In this document: piece by piece, positions 1 through 9,599 of the stretch
Position numbering within the stretch: the stretch's first letter is position 1
Layout of the letters: every line of letters begins with the position of its first letter
Origin: Neoroseomonas oryzicola
Lineage (GTDB): Bacteria > Pseudomonadota > Alphaproteobacteria > Acetobacterales > Acetobacteraceae
DNA: 64,000 nt
Reading direction: 5' to 3'
Assembly: GCF_012163135.1 (NCBI RefSeq)
Contig: NZ_JAAVUP010000002.1
Coordinates: 1-64,000 of the forward strand
Notes under the pieces: generated by a model
Database searches by the model: none
Told to the model about the DNA's origin: nothing
Seen by the model: the letters and a program-made list of their open reading frames with translations, nothing else
Made by a program: the position numbers and the translations under genes

Positions 1-91
1 GCCGATCGCCATGGACGAAGGCCTGCGCTTCGCGATCCGCGAAGGCGGCCGCACCGTCGGCGCCGGCGTCGTCGCCAAGATCACGAAGTAA
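1..91 (+). CDS. tuf: Elongation factor Tu, C-terminal end (partial)
   Basis: The last 29 codons of a gene cut off by the window edge, reading from base 2 and ending in TAA at 89-91. The visible residues include MDEGLRFAIREGGRTVGAG and end VVAKITK, the conserved end of EF-Tu domain III. EF-Tu is the GTPase that delivers aminoacyl-tRNA to the ribosome. It lies 24 bases ahead of rpsJ, the common alphaproteobacterial arrangement in which a tuf copy opens the S10 operon. Nothing can be said of its GTP-binding domain, which is outside the window. Confidence 0.95.
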   Translation, partial: PIAMDEGLRFAIREGGRTVGAGVVAKITK

Positions 92-115
92 TCGGCAGGA
101 ACGCGGGTCCTCATC

Positions 116-424
<309 letters not shown>

Positions 425-452
425 GATCTCAAGGCCAGAGGGAAATAGAGCC

Positions 453-1139
453 ATGGCCGCGAAGACGGGCCGCACGGGCCTGATCGCGAAAAAGCTGGGG
501 ATGTCCCGGCTGTTCAACGAGGACGGTTCGACCGTTCCCGTGACGCTGCTCCATGTGGACAATGTCCGCGTGGTGGCGAAGCGCACCACCGACAAGGACG
601 GCTACGAGGCCGTGCAGCTCGGCATCGGCGACGCGAAGCCCAAGAACGTCTCCAAGGCGAACAAGGGTCACTTCGCGAAGTCCGGCGTCGAGGCGCCGAA
701 GAAGGTCGTCGAGTTCCGCGTCGGTTCCGATGCGGCGCTCGAGCCGGGCGCGAAGCTGTCCGCCGCCCATTTCGTGGCGGGCCAGAAGGTCGACGTGACG
801 GGTGTCACGGTCGGCAAGGGCTTCGCGGGCGGCATGAAGCGCTGGAACTTCGCGGGCCTCGAGGCCTCGCACGGCGTGTCGATCAGCCACCGTTCGCTGG
901 GTTCGACGGGTAACCGCCAGGATCCGGGCAAGACCTTCAAGAACAAGAAGATGGCCGGTCATCTCGGCGTCGAGCGCGTGACCACCCAGAACCTGGAAGT
1001 GGCCGGCGTGGACGCGGAGAAGGGCCTGGTGCTGATCAAGGGCGCCGTCCCCGGTGCGAAGGGCGGCTACGTGCTGATCCGCGACGCTGTGAAGCGCGCG
1101 CGTCACGCCGATGCGCCCTTCCCGGCGGCCGTGGCCTGA
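453..1139 (+). CDS. rplC: 50S ribosomal protein L3
   Basis: 228 residues, within the L3 range. Recognised from [18 protein letters not shown] near the N-terminus, the [13 protein letters not shown] loop around residues 125-137 and the [10 protein letters not shown] segment that reaches toward the peptidyl-transferase centre. L3 is an early-assembling 23S rRNA-binding protein. The final 20 or so residues are alanine-rich and variable. The start is supported by GAGGGA about nine bases upstream of the ATG. It is 11 bases from rplD. Confidence 0.98.
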   Translation: MAAKTGRTGLIAKKLGMSRLFNEDGSTVPVTLLHVDNVRVVAKRTTDKDGYEAVQLGIGDAKPKNVSKANKGHFAKSGVEAPKKVVEFRVGSDAALEPGAKLSAAHFVAGQKVDVTGVTVGKGFAGGMKRWNFAGLEASHGVSISHRSLGSTGNRQDPGKTFKNKKMAGHLGVERVTTQNLEVAGVDAEKGLVLIKGAVPGAKGGYVLIRDAVKRARHADAPFPAAVA

Positions 1140-1150
1140 GGACTGAGACA

Positions 1151-1771
1151 ATGCAGGTCAACGTCATCACCCTCGACAACGCCGCCGCCGGTCAGATCGA
1201 CCTGCCGGAAGAGGTGTTCGGCGCCGCTCCGCGTGCCGACATCATGGCGCGCGTGGTGCACTGGCAGCTCGCCAATCGCCGTGCCGGCACCCACAAGGCG
1301 AAGGGCATGGGCGAGGTCTCCGGGACCACGAAGAAGCCCTATCGCCAGAAGGGCACCGGCAACGCCCGCCAGGGCTCGCTGCGCTCCCCGCAGTTCCGCA
1401 AGGGCGGCGTGGTGCATGGCCCGGTCGTGCGCGACCACGGCTACAGCCTGAACAAGAAGGTCCGTCGTCTCGGCCTGATCTCGGCGCTCAGCCAGAAGGC
1501 CGCCGAGGGCAAGCTCGTGGTGCTCGAGACCGCGGCGCTGCCGGCCGACGCCAAGACCGGCGCCGTGGCGAAGCAGCTGAAGGCGCTCGGGTGGACCAGC
1601 GCGCTGGTGGTGGACGCCGCGGCGGACGAGAACTTCGCCCGCGTCGTGCGCAACCTGCCGAAGGTGCAGGTGCTGCCGACGGTCGGCGCGAATGTCTATG
1701 ACATCCTCAAGCACGACGTGCTCGCGGTGACGCGCGCCGGCGTCGAGGCGCTGAAGGAGCGGCTGGCATGA
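1151..1771 (+). CDS. rplD: 50S ribosomal protein L4
   Basis: 206 residues. The basic exit-tunnel loop is evident: [20 protein letters not shown], then [14 protein letters not shown], at roughly residues 43-76. L4 binds 23S rRNA and lines the polypeptide tunnel. In enterobacteria it is also the autogenous repressor of the S10 operon, but no equivalent leader can be judged here because the operon's upstream region lies outside the window. The last codons overlap the rplW start by four bases (ATGA), so the two are probably translationally coupled. Confidence 0.98.
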   Translation: MQVNVITLDNAAAGQIDLPEEVFGAAPRADIMARVVHWQLANRRAGTHKAKGMGEVSGTTKKPYRQKGTGNARQGSLRSPQFRKGGVVHGPVVRDHGYSLNKKVRRLGLISALSQKAAEGKLVVLETAALPADAKTGAVAKQLKALGWTSALVVDAAADENFARVVRNLPKVQVLPTVGANVYDILKHDVLAVTRAGVEALKERLA

Positions 1772-2097
1772 GCGACGCCCCGAAGCAGAAGCGTCCGGTG
1801 ATCGGCCGGGAGCGGATGTATCAGACCATCCTCTCCCCGCTCGTGACCGAGAAGGCGACGCTGAACAACGAGCGCGGCCAGGTGACCTTCAAGGTCGCCA
1901 CCGACGCGACCAAGCCGCAGATCAAGGCGGCGGTCGAAGGCCTGTTCGGCGTGAAGGTCCTCACGGTCAACACGATCGTGGTGAAGGGCAAGACGAAGCG
2001 GTTCCGCGGCCGTCCCGGTCAGCGGTCCGACTGGAAGAAGGCGATGGTGCGCCTGGCCGAAGGCCAGAGCATCGACCTCACGACGGGGCTCGCGTAA
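1768..2097 (+). CDS. rplW: 50S ribosomal protein L23
   Basis: 109 residues, with a short basic N-terminal extension ([18 protein letters not shown]) before the conserved core [14 protein letters not shown]. Compact L23 proteins are nearer 95-100 residues. L23 sits at the tunnel exit and forms the docking site for trigger factor and SRP. The C-terminal half has the usual [20 protein letters not shown] region. An alternative ATG at codon 17 would remove the extension, but the ATGA junction with rplD favours the upstream start used here. Confidence 0.96.
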   Translation: MSDAPKQKRPVIGRERMYQTILSPLVTEKATLNNERGQVTFKVATDATKPQIKAAVEGLFGVKVLTVNTIVVKGKTKRFRGRPGQRSDWKKAMVRLAEGQSIDLTTGLA

Positions 2098-2100
2098 GCC

Positions 2101-2937
2101 ATGGCTCTGAAGAATTTCAACCCGGTCACGCCTTCGCTGCGCGGCACGATCCTCATCGATCGGTCCGAGCTGTGGAAGGGCGCGCCGGTCAAGGGCCTGA
2201 CCGAGGGCAAGCATTCCTCGGGCGGGCGCAACCAGCATGGCCGCATCACCGTCCGCTTCCGTGGCGGCGGACACAAGCGCGCCTACCGCCTGGTGGACTT
2301 CAAGCGCCGTGCGAAGTTCGGCATGCCGGGCGTCGTCGAGCGCCTGGAGTATGACCCGAACCGCACGGCCTTCATCGCGCTGGTGAAGTACCAGGATGGG
2401 GAGCTGTCCTACATCCTGGCGCCGCAGCGCCTGAAGGCGGGCGACACGGTCGTCGCCGGCGAGAAGGCCGACATCAAGCCGGGCAACGCGATGCCGATGG
2501 CCGCGATCCCGGTCGGCACGATCATCCACAACATCGAGCTGAAGCCCGGTGCCGGTGGCAAGATCGCGCGTTCGGCGGGCACCTTCGCGCAGCTGGTCGG
2601 CAAGGACCAGGGCTACGCGCAGGTGAAGCTGCAGTCCGGTGAGCTGCGCATCATCCGTTCGGAGTGCATGGCGTCGATCGGCGCGGTGTCCAACCCGGAC
2701 AACTCGAACCAGCAGCTCGGCAAGGCCGGGCGCAATCGCTGGCTGGGCAAGAAGCCGCATAACCGCGGCGTCGTGATGAACCCGGTTGACCACCCGCATG
2801 GCGGTGGTGAAGGCCGTACCTCGGGTGGCCGGCATCCGGTCACCCCGTGGGGCAAGCCCACGAAGGGTGCGAAGACCCGTAACAACAAGCGGACCGACGG
2901 GCTCATCGTCCGCCGCCGCAACGCGACGAAGGGCTGA
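2101..2937 (+). CDS. rplB: 50S ribosomal protein L2
   Basis: 278 residues, standard length. The C-terminal motif [20 protein letters not shown] (about residues 226-245) contains the conserved histidine near the peptidyl-transferase centre. The N-terminal half has the RNA-binding [20 protein letters not shown] segment. L2 is needed for subunit association and peptidyl-transferase integrity. Only three bases separate it from rplW and five from rpsS. Confidence 0.99.
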   Translation: MALKNFNPVTPSLRGTILIDRSELWKGAPVKGLTEGKHSSGGRNQHGRITVRFRGGGHKRAYRLVDFKRRAKFGMPGVVERLEYDPNRTAFIALVKYQDGELSYILAPQRLKAGDTVVAGEKADIKPGNAMPMAAIPVGTIIHNIELKPGAGGKIARSAGTFAQLVGKDQGYAQVKLQSGELRIIRSECMASIGAVSNPDNSNQQLGKAGRNRWLGKKPHNRGVVMNPVDHPHGGGEGRTSGGRHPVTPWGKPTKGAKTRNNKRTDGLIVRRRNATKG

Positions 2938-2942
2938 CGCAG

Positions 2943-3221
2943 ATGGCGCGCAGCGTCTGGAAGGGGCCGTTCGTCGACGGCTACCTGCTGAACAAGGCCG
3001 ATGCGGCCCGTGCGTCCACGCGCAACGAGATCATCAAGATCTGGTCGCGTCGCAGCACGATCCTGCCGCAGTTCGTCGGCCTGACCTTCGGCGTCTACAA
3101 CGGCAAGAAGTTCCTGCCGGTGCAGGTGACGGAGAACATGGTGGGCCACAAGTTCGGCGAATTCTCGCCGACGCGCACCTTCACCGGCCACGCGGCCGAC
3201 AAGAAGGCGAAGCGGGGCTGA
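2943..3221 (+). CDS. rpsS: 30S ribosomal protein S19
   Basis: 92 residues, typical for S19. It begins [18 protein letters not shown] and ends in the conserved [17 protein letters not shown] region. S19 is a head protein that forms a complex with S13 near the A-site tRNA and bridge B1a. It is tightly packed between rplB and rplV with four to five base gaps, so it is presumably read from the same transcript. Confidence 0.98.
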   Translation: MARSVWKGPFVDGYLLNKADAARASTRNEIIKIWSRRSTILPQFVGLTFGVYNGKKFLPVQVTENMVGHKFGEFSPTRTFTGHAADKKAKRG

Positions 3222-3225
3222 TCCG

Positions 3226-3627
3226 ATGAGCAAGCCGAAGCATCCCCGCACCCTGGCGGAGACCGAGGCGCAGGCGGTGACGTGGAATATCCGCGTCTCC
3301 CCGCGGAAGCTGAACCTTGTTGCCGGCATGATCCGCGGCAAGAAGGCTCAGGACGCCGTCGCGCAGCTCACCTTCTCCAAGCGCCGCATCGCGGTGACGG
3401 TGAAGAAGACGCTCGAATCCGCGATCGCGAACGCCGAGAACAACCACAGCCTCGACGTCGACCGCCTGGTCGTCTCGAAGGCCGAGGTCGGCCGCGCGCA
3501 GGTGATGAAGCGCTTCCACGCGCGTGGCCGCGGCCGCGCGTCGAGCGTCGAGAAGTGGTTCAGCCACCTCAAGATCGTGGTGGCGGAGCAGCAGCTGGCC
3601 GCCCCGGCCGAGCAGGAGGCCGCGTAA
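3226..3627 (+). CDS. rplV: 50S ribosomal protein L22
   Basis: 133 residues. After an approximately 20-residue N-terminal extension, the core starts with [20 protein letters not shown]. The long tunnel-lining beta hairpin ends with the conserved [20 protein letters not shown] (about residues 90-109). L22 contacts all six 23S rRNA domains and narrows the exit tunnel with L4. The alanine-rich tail is dispensable in the family. One base separates its stop from the rpsC start. Confidence 0.98.
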   Translation: MSKPKHPRTLAETEAQAVTWNIRVSPRKLNLVAGMIRGKKAQDAVAQLTFSKRRIAVTVKKTLESAIANAENNHSLDVDRLVVSKAEVGRAQVMKRFHARGRGRASSVEKWFSHLKIVVAEQQLAAPAEQEAA

Positions 3628-3628
3628 C

Positions 3629-4306
3629 ATGGGCCAGAAAGTCAATCCGATCGGGCTGCGGCTCGGCATCAACCGCACCTGGGACAGCCGCTGGTTCGCG
3701 GGCGCGGATTACGCCAAGCTGCTGCACGAGGACTTCAAGCTGCGCGAGACGCTGGCGAAGCGCCTCAAGGGTGCGGGCGTGTCCCGCATCGTGATCGAGC
3801 GTCCGGCGAAGAAGCCCCGCGTGACGATCCACGCCGCCCGCCCGGGCGTCGTGATCGGCAAGAAGGGCGCGGACATCGAGGTGCTGCGCAAGGATCTGAT
3901 GAAGATGGCCGGCGCCGAAGTCGCGCTGAACATCGTCGAGATCCGCAAGCCCGAGATCGACGCGACGCTGGTGGCCGAGAACATCGCCCAGCAGCTCGAG
4001 CGTCGCGTGGCCTTCCGCCGCGCGATGAAGCGCGCGGTGCAGTCCGCCATGCGCCTCGGCGCCGGCGGCATCCGCATCAACTGCTCCGGCCGTCTGGGCG
4101 GGGCGGAGATCGCGCGCATGGAGTGGTACCGCGAGGGCCGCGTGCCTCTGCACACGCTCCGCGCGGATATCGATTTCGGCACGGCGACCGCGAAGACCAC
4201 CTACGGCACCTGCGGTGTGAAGGTGTGGATCTTCAAGGGCGAGATCATGGCCCATGATCCGATGGCGCAGGACAAGCGCGCCGCGGAACAGGCGCCGCAG
4301 CGCTGA
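3629..4306 (+). CDS. rpsC: 30S ribosomal protein S3
   Basis: 225 residues from the ATG that encodes [20 protein letters not shown], the invariant S3 N-terminus. The frame stays open upstream into rplV, but that part is not S3-like. A type-2 KH domain with the [12 protein letters not shown] signature lies at about residues 70-82, and the C-terminal domain has [21 protein letters not shown]3 lines the mRNA entry tunnel and contributes to helicase activity. The last 20 residues are variable. Confidence 0.98.
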   Translation: MGQKVNPIGLRLGINRTWDSRWFAGADYAKLLHEDFKLRETLAKRLKGAGVSRIVIERPAKKPRVTIHAARPGVVIGKKGADIEVLRKDLMKMAGAEVALNIVEIRKPEIDATLVAENIAQQLERRVAFRRAMKRAVQSAMRLGAGGIRINCSGRLGGAEIARMEWYREGRVPLHTLRADIDFGTATAKTTYGTCGVKVWIFKGEIMAHDPMAQDKRAAEQAPQR

Positions 4307-4318
4307 AGGTGAAGGACA

Positions 4319-4738
4319 ATGCTGCAGCCTAAGCGCACCAAGTTCCGCAAGGCCCACAAGGGCCGCATCCACGGCCTGGCCAAGGGCGGCTTCTCGCTGT
4401 CCTTCGGCGGGTTCGGCCTGAAGGCCCTCGAGCCGGAGCGTGTGACCGCGCGCCAGATCGAGGCCGCCCGTCGTGCGATCACCCGCGCGATGAAGCGTCA
4501 GGGTCGCGTGTGGATCCGCATCTTCCCGGATGTGCCGGTTTCGACCAAGCCGGCGGAAGTCCGCATGGGTTCCGGCAAGGGCGCGCCCGAATACTGGGTG
4601 GCGCGCGTGAAGCCGGGCCGCGTCATGTTCGAGATCGATGGCGTCTCCGCTGAGACGGCGCGCGAGGCGCTGACCCTCGGCGCGGCGAAGCTGCCGATCA
4701 AGACCAAGTTCGTCACCCGCCTGGGTGCGGAGGCCTGA
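4319..4738 (+). CDS. rplP: 50S ribosomal protein L16
   Basis: 139 residues. It begins [20 protein letters not shown], the classic L16 start, and contains [20 protein letters not shown] with the [15 protein letters not shown] loop. L16 lies near the A-site tRNA elbow and stabilises tRNA accommodation. Its stop is one base ahead of the rpmC start. Confidence 0.98.
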   Translation: MLQPKRTKFRKAHKGRIHGLAKGGFSLSFGGFGLKALEPERVTARQIEAARRAITRAMKRQGRVWIRIFPDVPVSTKPAEVRMGSGKGAPEYWVARVKPGRVMFEIDGVSAETAREALTLGAAKLPIKTKFVTRLGAEA

Positions 4739-4739
4739 T

Positions 4740-4955
4740 ATGGCTGCGACCAAGATCGGCGATGTCCGCGCCAAGTCCGCGGACGAGCTCAACACCATGC
4801 TGCTCGACCTGCGCAAGGAGCAGTTCAACCTGCGTTTCCAGCGCGCGACCGGCCAGCTTGAGGCGCTTTCGCGCATCAAGCAGGTCCGTCGCGACATCGC
4901 GCGGGTGAAGACCATCATCGGCGAGCGGACGCGCACCGCCGCCACCAAGGCCTGA
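4740..4955 (+). CDS. rpmC: 50S ribosomal protein L29
   Basis: 71 residues from the ATG encoding [17 protein letters not shown]; the frame extends five codons upstream into rplP, but that region is not L29. The protein is almost wholly helical, with the family signature [17 protein letters not shown] (residues 25-41) and a second helix [18 protein letters not shown]29 binds next to L23 at the tunnel exit. It ends 16 bases before rpsQ. Confidence 0.97.
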   Translation: MAATKIGDVRAKSADELNTMLLDLRKEQFNLRFQRATGQLEALSRIKQVRRDIARVKTIIGERTRTAATKA

Positions 4956-4971
4956 GAGGAGACCGACGGCG

Positions 4972-5250
4972 ATGCCGAAGCGCGTCCTCACCGGGCGGGT
5001 CACCAGCGACAAGACGGACAAGACCATCACGGTCCTGGTCGAGCGTCGCGTGATGCATCCGCTCTACAAGAAGTTCATCCGGCGCTCGAAGAAGTACGCC
5101 GCGCATGACGACGCCAACCTGTGCAAGGAAGGCGACGTCGTGGCGATCGAGGAGTGCCGCCCGATCTCCAAGTCCAAGTCCTGGGTGGTGATCGAGCGGA
5201 ACGGCGCGGCCGTCGACAAGCCCGCCTTCCTCGCGACCGCGGAGGCCTGA
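4972..5250 (+). CDS. rpsQ: 30S ribosomal protein S17
   Basis: 92 residues with an OB fold. [19 protein letters not shown] follows an unusually bare N-terminus (MPKRVLT), and the motif [20 protein letters not shown] lies mid-protein. S17 is a primary 16S rRNA binder of the body. The last gene of the classical S10 operon order, it is followed after three bases by rplN, so S10 and spc sections are probably one transcript here. GAGAGGAGACC before the ATG is a good ribosome-binding site. Confidence 0.97.
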   Translation: MPKRVLTGRVTSDKTDKTITVLVERRVMHPLYKKFIRRSKKYAAHDDANLCKEGDVVAIEECRPISKSKSWVVIERNGAAVDKPAFLATAEA

Positions 5251-5253
5251 TCC

Positions 5254-5622
5254 ATGATCCAGGTCGAATCCAACCTCGAGGTCGCCGACAACTCGGGTGC
5301 ACGCCGCGTGCAGTGCATCAAGGTGCTCGGCGGCTCCAAGCGGAAGACCGCTGGCGTGGGCGACATCATCGTCGTCTCCGTCAAGGAAGCGATTCCGCGG
5401 GGCAAGGTGAAGAAGGGCACGGTGGAGCGCGCGGTGATCGTGCGCACCGCCTACCCGGTGCGCCGGCAGGACGGCACGGTGATCCGCTTCGACCGCAACG
5501 CGGCCGTGCTGATCAACAAGCAGAACGAGCCGATCGGCACCCGCATCTTCGGACCGGTCGTGCGCGAGCTGCGCGCGAAGAAGTTCATGAAGATCATCTC
5601 CCTCGCGCCGGAGGTGCTGTAA
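5254..5622 (+). CDS. rplN: 50S ribosomal protein L14
   Basis: 122 residues, exactly the standard bacterial L14 length. Starts [19 protein letters not shown] and contains the conserved [20 protein letters not shown] (residues 88-107) and the terminal [15 protein letters not shown]14 forms intersubunit bridges with 16S rRNA and binds the silencing factor RsfS. It opens the spc section of the cluster. Confidence 0.99.
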   Translation: MIQVESNLEVADNSGARRVQCIKVLGGSKRKTAGVGDIIVVSVKEAIPRGKVKKGTVERAVIVRTAYPVRRQDGTVIRFDRNAAVLINKQNEPIGTRIFGPVVRELRAKKFMKIISLAPEVL

Positions 5623-5624
5623 CC

Positions 5625-5945
5625 ATGGCCGCGAAGATCCGTAAGGGCGACCGCGTCCAGGTCCTGGCCGGCAAGGATAAGGGCCGCCAGGGCGAGGTGA
5701 TCCGGGTGATGCCGACCGAGGGCCGCGCCCTCGTCCAGGGCGTCAACCTGGTGAAGAAGCACGAGAAGCCGCAGGGCATGGGTCGTCCCGGCGGCATCCA
5801 GGAGAAGGAGGCGGGCATTCACCTCTCCAACCTGGCGCTGCTGGATCCGAAGTCGGGCAAGCCGACCCGGGTTGGCTTCAAGGTGCTCGAGGACGGCAAG
5901 AAGGTCCGGGTGGCGAAGGCCTCCGGCGAGGTGCTCGACGCATGA
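5625..5945 (+). CDS. rplX: 50S ribosomal protein L24
   Basis: 106 residues from the ATG two bases after the rplN stop; the upstream part of this open frame overlaps rpsQ/rplN and is not coding. A KOW motif, [20 protein letters not shown], lies at residues 6-25, followed by [13 protein letters not shown]24 is one of two assembly-initiating 50S proteins. Its last codons overlap rplE by four bases, so there is no room for the S8-binding leader that lies ahead of rplE in E. coli. Confidence 0.98.
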   Translation: MAAKIRKGDRVQVLAGKDKGRQGEVIRVMPTEGRALVQGVNLVKKHEKPQGMGRPGGIQEKEAGIHLSNLALLDPKSGKPTRVGFKVLEDGKKVRVAKASGEVLDA

Positions 5946-6502
5946 GCGAAGCGATGGAACAGCCGCGGCTGCGGAAGCACTACGACGAGGTCGTGCGCAA
6001 GCGCCTCGTCGAGGAGTTCGGGTACAAGAACCCGATGGAAGTGCCGAAGCTCGACAAGATCGTCATCAACATGGGCGTCGGCGAAGCCGCTGGCGACCAG
6101 AAGAAGCTCGACGCCGCTGTCGCCGAGCTGACGATGATCGCGGGCCAGAAGCCGGTGAAGACCAAGGCGAAGAAGGCCATCGCGGGCTTCAAGATCCGCG
6201 AGGGCATGGCGATCGGCACGAAGGTGACGCTTCGCAAGCAGCGCATGTACGAGTTCCTTGACCGGCTCGTGACCATCGCGCTGCCGCGCCTGCGCGACTT
6301 CCGTGGCCTCCCGGGCAACAAGGGCTTCGACGGGCGGGGGAATTTCTCCCTCGGCCTCAAGGAGCAGATCGTGTTCCCCGAGATCAGCTACGACAAGGTG
6401 GACGCGATCCGCGGCATGGACATCGTCTTCGTCACCACGGCGAAGACCGACAAGGAAGCGAAGGCGCTGCTCAAGGCGTTCGAGCTTCCCTTCCAGAACT
6501 GA
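5942..6502 (+). CDS. rplE: 50S ribosomal protein L5
   Basis: 186 residues. Diagnostic motifs are [11 protein letters not shown] (about residues 39-49), [20 protein letters not shown] and [20 protein letters not shown] (about 119-138). L5 binds 5S rRNA with L18 and contacts the P-site tRNA. It overlaps rplX by four bases (ATGA) and is followed by a 52-base spacer carrying a hairpin, the longest gap within the S10/spc genes before rplO. Confidence 0.99.
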   Translation: MSEAMEQPRLRKHYDEVVRKRLVEEFGYKNPMEVPKLDKIVINMGVGEAAGDQKKLDAAVAELTMIAGQKPVKTKAKKAIAGFKIREGMAIGTKVTLRKQRMYEFLDRLVTIALPRLRDFRGLPGNKGFDGRGNFSLGLKEQIVFPEISYDKVDAIRGMDIVFVTTAKTDKEAKALLKAFELPFQN

Positions 6503-6510
6503 TTTTGGAA

Positions 6511-6536
6511 AACCGCCGGGTGCAGCCCGGCAGGTT
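6511..6536 (+). promoter_or_regulatory. Intercistronic RNA hairpin between rplE and rpsN
   Basis: Six perfect base pairs (GCCGGG with CCCGGC, five-base loop TGCAG) are extended by AACC pairing with GGTT across a single bulged A, giving a 10-bp stem in a 52-base spacer. There is no T-tract, so it is not a simple terminator. It could be a ribosomal-protein binding site or an RNA-processing element; function is inferred only from structure and place. Confidence 0.5.
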
Positions 6537-6554
6537 CCGGAGGACCTAGACGGT

Positions 6555-6860
6555 ATGGCCAAGACCTCGTCTGTCGAGAAGAACAAGCGCCGCGAGAAGC
6601 TCTCGAAGCTTCACGCGTCGAAGCGCGCCGCCCTGAAGGCCGTGATCATGGATCGCGAGCTGCCGGTGGAGGAGCGCTTCGAGGCGACGCTGAAGCTCGC
6701 ACAGTTCCCCCGCAACGGCGCGAAGAACCGCGTCCGTCTGCGCTGTGAAGTGACCGGCCGCCCGCGCGGCAACTATCGCAAGTTCAAGCTCTGCCGCAAC
6801 CAGCTGCGGGAACTGGCCTCCAAGGGCCAGATCCCCGGTGTGGTCAAGGCGAGCTGGTAA
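6555..6860 (+). CDS. rpsN: 30S ribosomal protein S14 (zinc-free long form)
   Basis: 101 residues from the ATG encoding [20 protein letters not shown]. This is the long form of S14. The C-terminal motif [20 protein letters not shown] (about residues 63-82) has only two isolated cysteines and no paired CxxC sites, so it is the zinc-independent type. S14 is a late-assembling head protein near S3 and S10. GGAGG sits about 11 bases before the start, after the intercistronic hairpin. The frame runs open upstream into rplE but is not S14 there. Confidence 0.97.
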   Translation: MAKTSSVEKNKRREKLSKLHASKRAALKAVIMDRELPVEERFEATLKLAQFPRNGAKNRVRLRCEVTGRPRGNYRKFKLCRNQLRELASKGQIPGVVKASW

Positions 6861-6873
6861 GGAAGGACCGGCC

Positions 6874-7272
6874 ATGTCCATGTCCGATCCGCTGGGCGAT
6901 ATGCTCACGCGCATCCGCAACGCGCAGGCCGCTCGGCAGTCGCGCTGCAAGGCGCCGGCGTCGAAGCTGCGCGAGAACGTGCTCGAGGTGCTGAAGCGCG
7001 AGGGCTACATCCGCGCCTGGCGCACCGAGGAAGTGCGCCCCGGCATCCGCTTCATCGATATCGAGCTGAAGTATTCCGAGGGCGAGCCCGCCATCAAGGA
7101 GATCACCCGCGTCTCCAAGCCGGGCCGGCGCGTCTATTCGAAGATCGCGGAGCTGCCGAAGTTCTACAACGGCCTCGGCACGTCGATCCTGTCCACGCCG
7201 CGGGGCGTGATGAGCGAGAACGAGGCCCGCGCTGCCAATGTCGGCGGCGAAGTCCTCTGCCGCGTGTTCTGA
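6874..7272 (+). CDS. rpsH: 30S ribosomal protein S8
   Basis: 132 residues, standard length, from an ATG preceded by GGAAGG. A second in-frame ATG two codons on (MSDPLGDML) is possible. The C-terminal motif [20 protein letters not shown] is the RNA-binding heart of S8. S8 nucleates the central domain of 16S rRNA and in E. coli represses the spc operon by binding a 16S-mimicking hairpin at rplE. That hairpin cannot lie at the same place here, because rplX and rplE overlap. Confidence 0.98.
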   Translation: MSMSDPLGDMLTRIRNAQAARQSRCKAPASKLRENVLEVLKREGYIRAWRTEEVRPGIRFIDIELKYSEGEPAIKEITRVSKPGRRVYSKIAELPKFYNGLGTSILSTPRGVMSENEARAANVGGEVLCRVF

Positions 7273-7288
7273 CGGGAGGCGCAGGAAG

Positions 7289-7822
7289 ATGTCTCGCGTT
7301 GGGAAGTATCCCGTGCCGGTGCCGTCGGGCGTCTCGCTCGCGCTGGCCGGCCGCACGCTGACTGCCAAGGGCAAGCTCGGCGAACTCAAGCTCGACCTCA
7401 CGGACGACGTGGACGTCGAGATCAAGGCCAATGAGGTCGCGGTGTCGCCGCGCCGCACGGACCGCCGCGCGCGGACCATGTGGGGCACGACGCGCAGCCT
7501 GATCAACTCCATGGTGACGGGCGTTTCCACGGGCTTCTCGAAGTCTATGGAGATCAACGGCACCGGCTACCGCGCCGCGGTGCAGGGGTCCGATCTGGTG
7601 CTGAACCTCGGCTACAGCCACGAGATCCGCTACGCGATTCCGAAGGGGATCAAGATCACCTGCGAGAAGCCGACCGCCATCAAGGTGGAGGGGACGGACA
7701 AGCGCCAGGTGGGCCAGGTGGCGGCCGAGATCCGCGCGTACCGCGGCCCCGAGCCCTACAAGGGCAAGGGCGTCAAGTACGACAACGAGACCATCCTCCG
7801 GAAGGAGGGTAAGAAGAAGTAA
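7289..7822 (+). CDS. rplF: 50S ribosomal protein L6
   Basis: 177 residues from the ATG encoding [20 protein letters not shown]; the open frame extends upstream over the end of rpsH but is not L6-like. Two related alpha/beta domains follow, ending in the signature [21 protein letters not shown]6 sits at the base of the L7/L12 stalk near the GTPase-associated centre. Its TAA stop shares one base with the rplR ATG. Confidence 0.98.
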   Translation: MSRVGKYPVPVPSGVSLALAGRTLTAKGKLGELKLDLTDDVDVEIKANEVAVSPRRTDRRARTMWGTTRSLINSMVTGVSTGFSKSMEINGTGYRAAVQGSDLVLNLGYSHEIRYAIPKGIKITCEKPTAIKVEGTDKRQVGQVAAEIRAYRGPEPYKGKGVKYDNETILRKEGKKK

Positions 7823-8184
7823 TGGCCAGCAAGCTCGATCTCGAGGCGCGGCGCCGCCGCCGCCTCCGCTACCAGCTCAAGCAGAAGTCCGGCGGGCGCG
7901 CGCGCCTCTCGGTCTTCCGCTCGGGCAAGCACATCTACGCGCAGGTCATCGACGACAAGGCGGGCCGTACGGTGGCCTCCGCCTCGACGCTCGAGAAGAC
8001 GATGCGCGAGGGGCTGAAGACCGGCGCCGACAAGGACGCGGCGACCGCGGTCGGCAAGCTGGTGGCCGAGCGCGCGATCGCGGCCGGGGTGACGGAAGTC
8101 GTCTTCGACCGTGGTCCCTATCTCTACCATGGGCGCGTCAAGGCGCTCGCGGACGGCGCCCGCGAGGGCGGGCTGTCGTTCTGA
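7822..8184 (+). CDS. rplR: 50S ribosomal protein L18
   Basis: 120 residues. The basic N-terminus ([20 protein letters not shown]) is followed by [16 protein letters not shown] and the conserved end [20 protein letters not shown] (about residues 95-114). L18 binds 5S rRNA with L5 in the central protuberance. It overlaps rplF by one base and precedes rpsE by 12. Confidence 0.98.
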   Translation: MASKLDLEARRRRRLRYQLKQKSGGRARLSVFRSGKHIYAQVIDDKAGRTVASASTLEKTMREGLKTGADKDAATAVGKLVAERAIAAGVTEVVFDRGPYLYHGRVKALADGAREGGLSF

Positions 8185-8196
8185 GGGTGATGAAGC

Positions 8197-8829
8197 ATGG
8201 CACGTGAACCGAGGACCGGCGGCGAGGGTGGCGGCGAAGGCGGGCGTGAGCGCCGTGGCCGTCGCCGCGACGGTGATCGCGACAACCGGCAGGAGCGCCA
8301 GGAAGGCGACGAGCTGAAGGACAAGCTCGTCACCATCAACCGCGTCGCCAAGGTGGTGAAGGGTGGCCGTCGCTTCTCCTTCGCGGCCCTGGTCGTGGTC
8401 GGCGACGAGAAGGGCCGGGTCGGCTGGGGTGCGGGCAAGGCCCGCGAGGTGCCGGAGGCGATCCGCAAGGCGACGGAGCGTGCGAAGCGCACGATGATCC
8501 GCGTGCCGATGCGCGAGGGCCGGACGCTGCACCATGACGTGATCGGCGAGTTCGGCGCCGGCCGCGTCATCCTGCGCGCCGCCCCGGCGGGTACCGGCAT
8601 CATCGCTGGCGGCCCGATGCGCGCGGTGTTCGAGACGCTCGGCATGGGCGACGTCGTCGCCAAGTGCACGGGTTCGGCGAACCCGCACAATATGGTGAAG
8701 GCCACCTTCGCCGCGCTGCAGCGCTGCACGTCCCCGCGTGCCGTCGCTTCCCGCCGCGGCAAGAAGGTCGCCGACATCCTGGGCCAGAAGAAGGACGCCG
8801 CCGAGGCGACGGAGGCCACCAGTGTCTGA
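8197..8829 (+). CDS. rpsE: 30S ribosomal protein S5
   Basis: 210 residues. An Arg/Gly/Glu-rich leader of about 40 residues, longer than in E. coli (167 residues in total), precedes the double-stranded RNA-binding domain starting [20 protein letters not shown]. The second half has [19 protein letters not shown]5 sits at the mRNA entry and affects decoding fidelity. Extended disordered N-termini are common in alphaproteobacterial S5. The last eight bases overlap the rpmD start. Confidence 0.97.
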   Translation: MAREPRTGGEGGGEGGRERRGRRRDGDRDNRQERQEGDELKDKLVTINRVAKVVKGGRRFSFAALVVVGDEKGRVGWGAGKAREVPEAIRKATERAKRTMIRVPMREGRTLHHDVIGEFGAGRVILRAAPAGTGIIAGGPMRAVFETLGMGDVVAKCTGSANPHNMVKATFAALQRCTSPRAVASRRGKKVADILGQKKDAAEATEATSV

Positions 8830-9010
8830 GCAGAAGAAGACCGTGAAGGTGACCCAGCTCGGGTCCCCGATCGGCCGCAAGCCGGGCCAGAAGGAGACCC
8901 TCATCGGTCTCGGCCTGAACAAGCGCCATCGCACGCGTGAGCTGGAGGATACTCCGGCCGTGCGTGGGATGATCCGCAAGGTGGCCCACCTCGTGAAGGT
9001 GGAGGGCTGA
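8822..9010 (+). CDS. rpmD: 50S ribosomal protein L30
   Basis: 62 residues starting at GTG, overlapping the end of rpsE by eight bases. The GTG is chosen because GGAGG lies about six bases upstream and the product then begins [20 protein letters not shown], the canonical L30 opening. The rest, [20 protein letters not shown], matches L30. L30 is a small accessory 50S protein absent from some lineages. The longer open frame upstream lies inside rpsE and is not coding. Confidence 0.95.
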   Translation: MSEQKKTVKVTQLGSPIGRKPGQKETLIGLGLNKRHRTRELEDTPAVRGMIRKVAHLVKVEG

Positions 9011-9014
9011 ACCG

Positions 9015-9503
9015 ATGAAGCTCAATGAACTGCGCGACAACGAGGGCGCCCGCCCGAAGTTCAAGCGCATCGGCCGCGGCATCGGCTCCGGCAAGGGCAA
9101 GACCGGCGGTCGCGGCGTGAAGGGTCAGAAGGCCCGCACCGGCGTGTCGATCAACGGGTTCGAGGGCGGTCAGCTCCCGATCTACCGTCGCATGCCGAAG
9201 CGCGGCTTCGTGAACGTGTTCCGGAAGGACTACGCGGTCCTCAACCTCGGCGCGCTCGATGCGGCCATCGAGTCGGGCCGTCTGCCCGCCGGTGAGGCGA
9301 TCGACGAGACGGCGCTGAAGGCGGCGGGCGTGGTCCGCTCCTCGGCGAAGTTCGCCGGCGTGCGCCTGCTCGCCAAGGGCGAGATCAAGCGCGCGGTGAA
9401 CATCACCGTCTCCGGCGCCTCGGCGGCCGCGATCGCGGCGGTTCAGGCTGCCGGCGGCAGCGTGACCGTCACCGCGGCGCCGGCGGAAGCCGCGTCCGAG
9501 TGA
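9015..9503 (+). CDS. rplO: 50S ribosomal protein L15
   Basis: 162 residues, slightly longer than the 144-150 usual because of an Ala-rich C-terminus. The N-terminal rRNA-binding stretch has [20 protein letters not shown] (about residues 16-35) followed by [21 protein letters not shown]15 is a late-assembly 50S protein. It is followed by a 96-base spacer with a strong hairpin before secY, instead of by rpmJ or rpmD as in some bacteria. Confidence 0.98.
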   Translation: MKLNELRDNEGARPKFKRIGRGIGSGKGKTGGRGVKGQKARTGVSINGFEGGQLPIYRRMPKRGFVNVFRKDYAVLNLGALDAAIESGRLPAGEAIDETALKAAGVVRSSAKFAGVRLLAKGEIKRAVNITVSGASAAAIAAVQAAGGSVTVTAAPAEAASE

Positions 9504-9550
9504 CCCTTGCCCCTGGCCGGGCAGAGGCTTAGGTCAGGGTCCGGTCTACG

Positions 9551-9582
9551 CTGCGGCGCGCAGGGGCACCTGTGCGCCGCAG
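9551..9582 (+). promoter_or_regulatory. Strong RNA hairpin between rplO and secY
   Basis: A 14-bp stem (CTGCGGCGCGCAGG with CCTGTGCGCCGCAG, one G-U pair) closes a four-base GGCA loop and ends 17 bases before the secY ATG. There is no T-run after it. The secY Shine-Dalgarno AGGAGA lies just downstream, unpaired. It may adjust the ratio of SecY to ribosomal proteins by attenuation or RNA processing; this is inference from structure. Confidence 0.6.
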
Positions 9583-9599
9583 TGCTGAGGAGATAACGC

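Noticed and set aside
429..4948. Long minus-strand open frames antisense to the ribosomal protein genes (for example 429-1151, 1696-2835, 3569-4948)
   Set aside because: They lie exactly opposite highly conserved genes, have His/Arg/Ala-rich composition and no recognisable domain. Such frames are a codon-bias effect of very GC-rich DNA.
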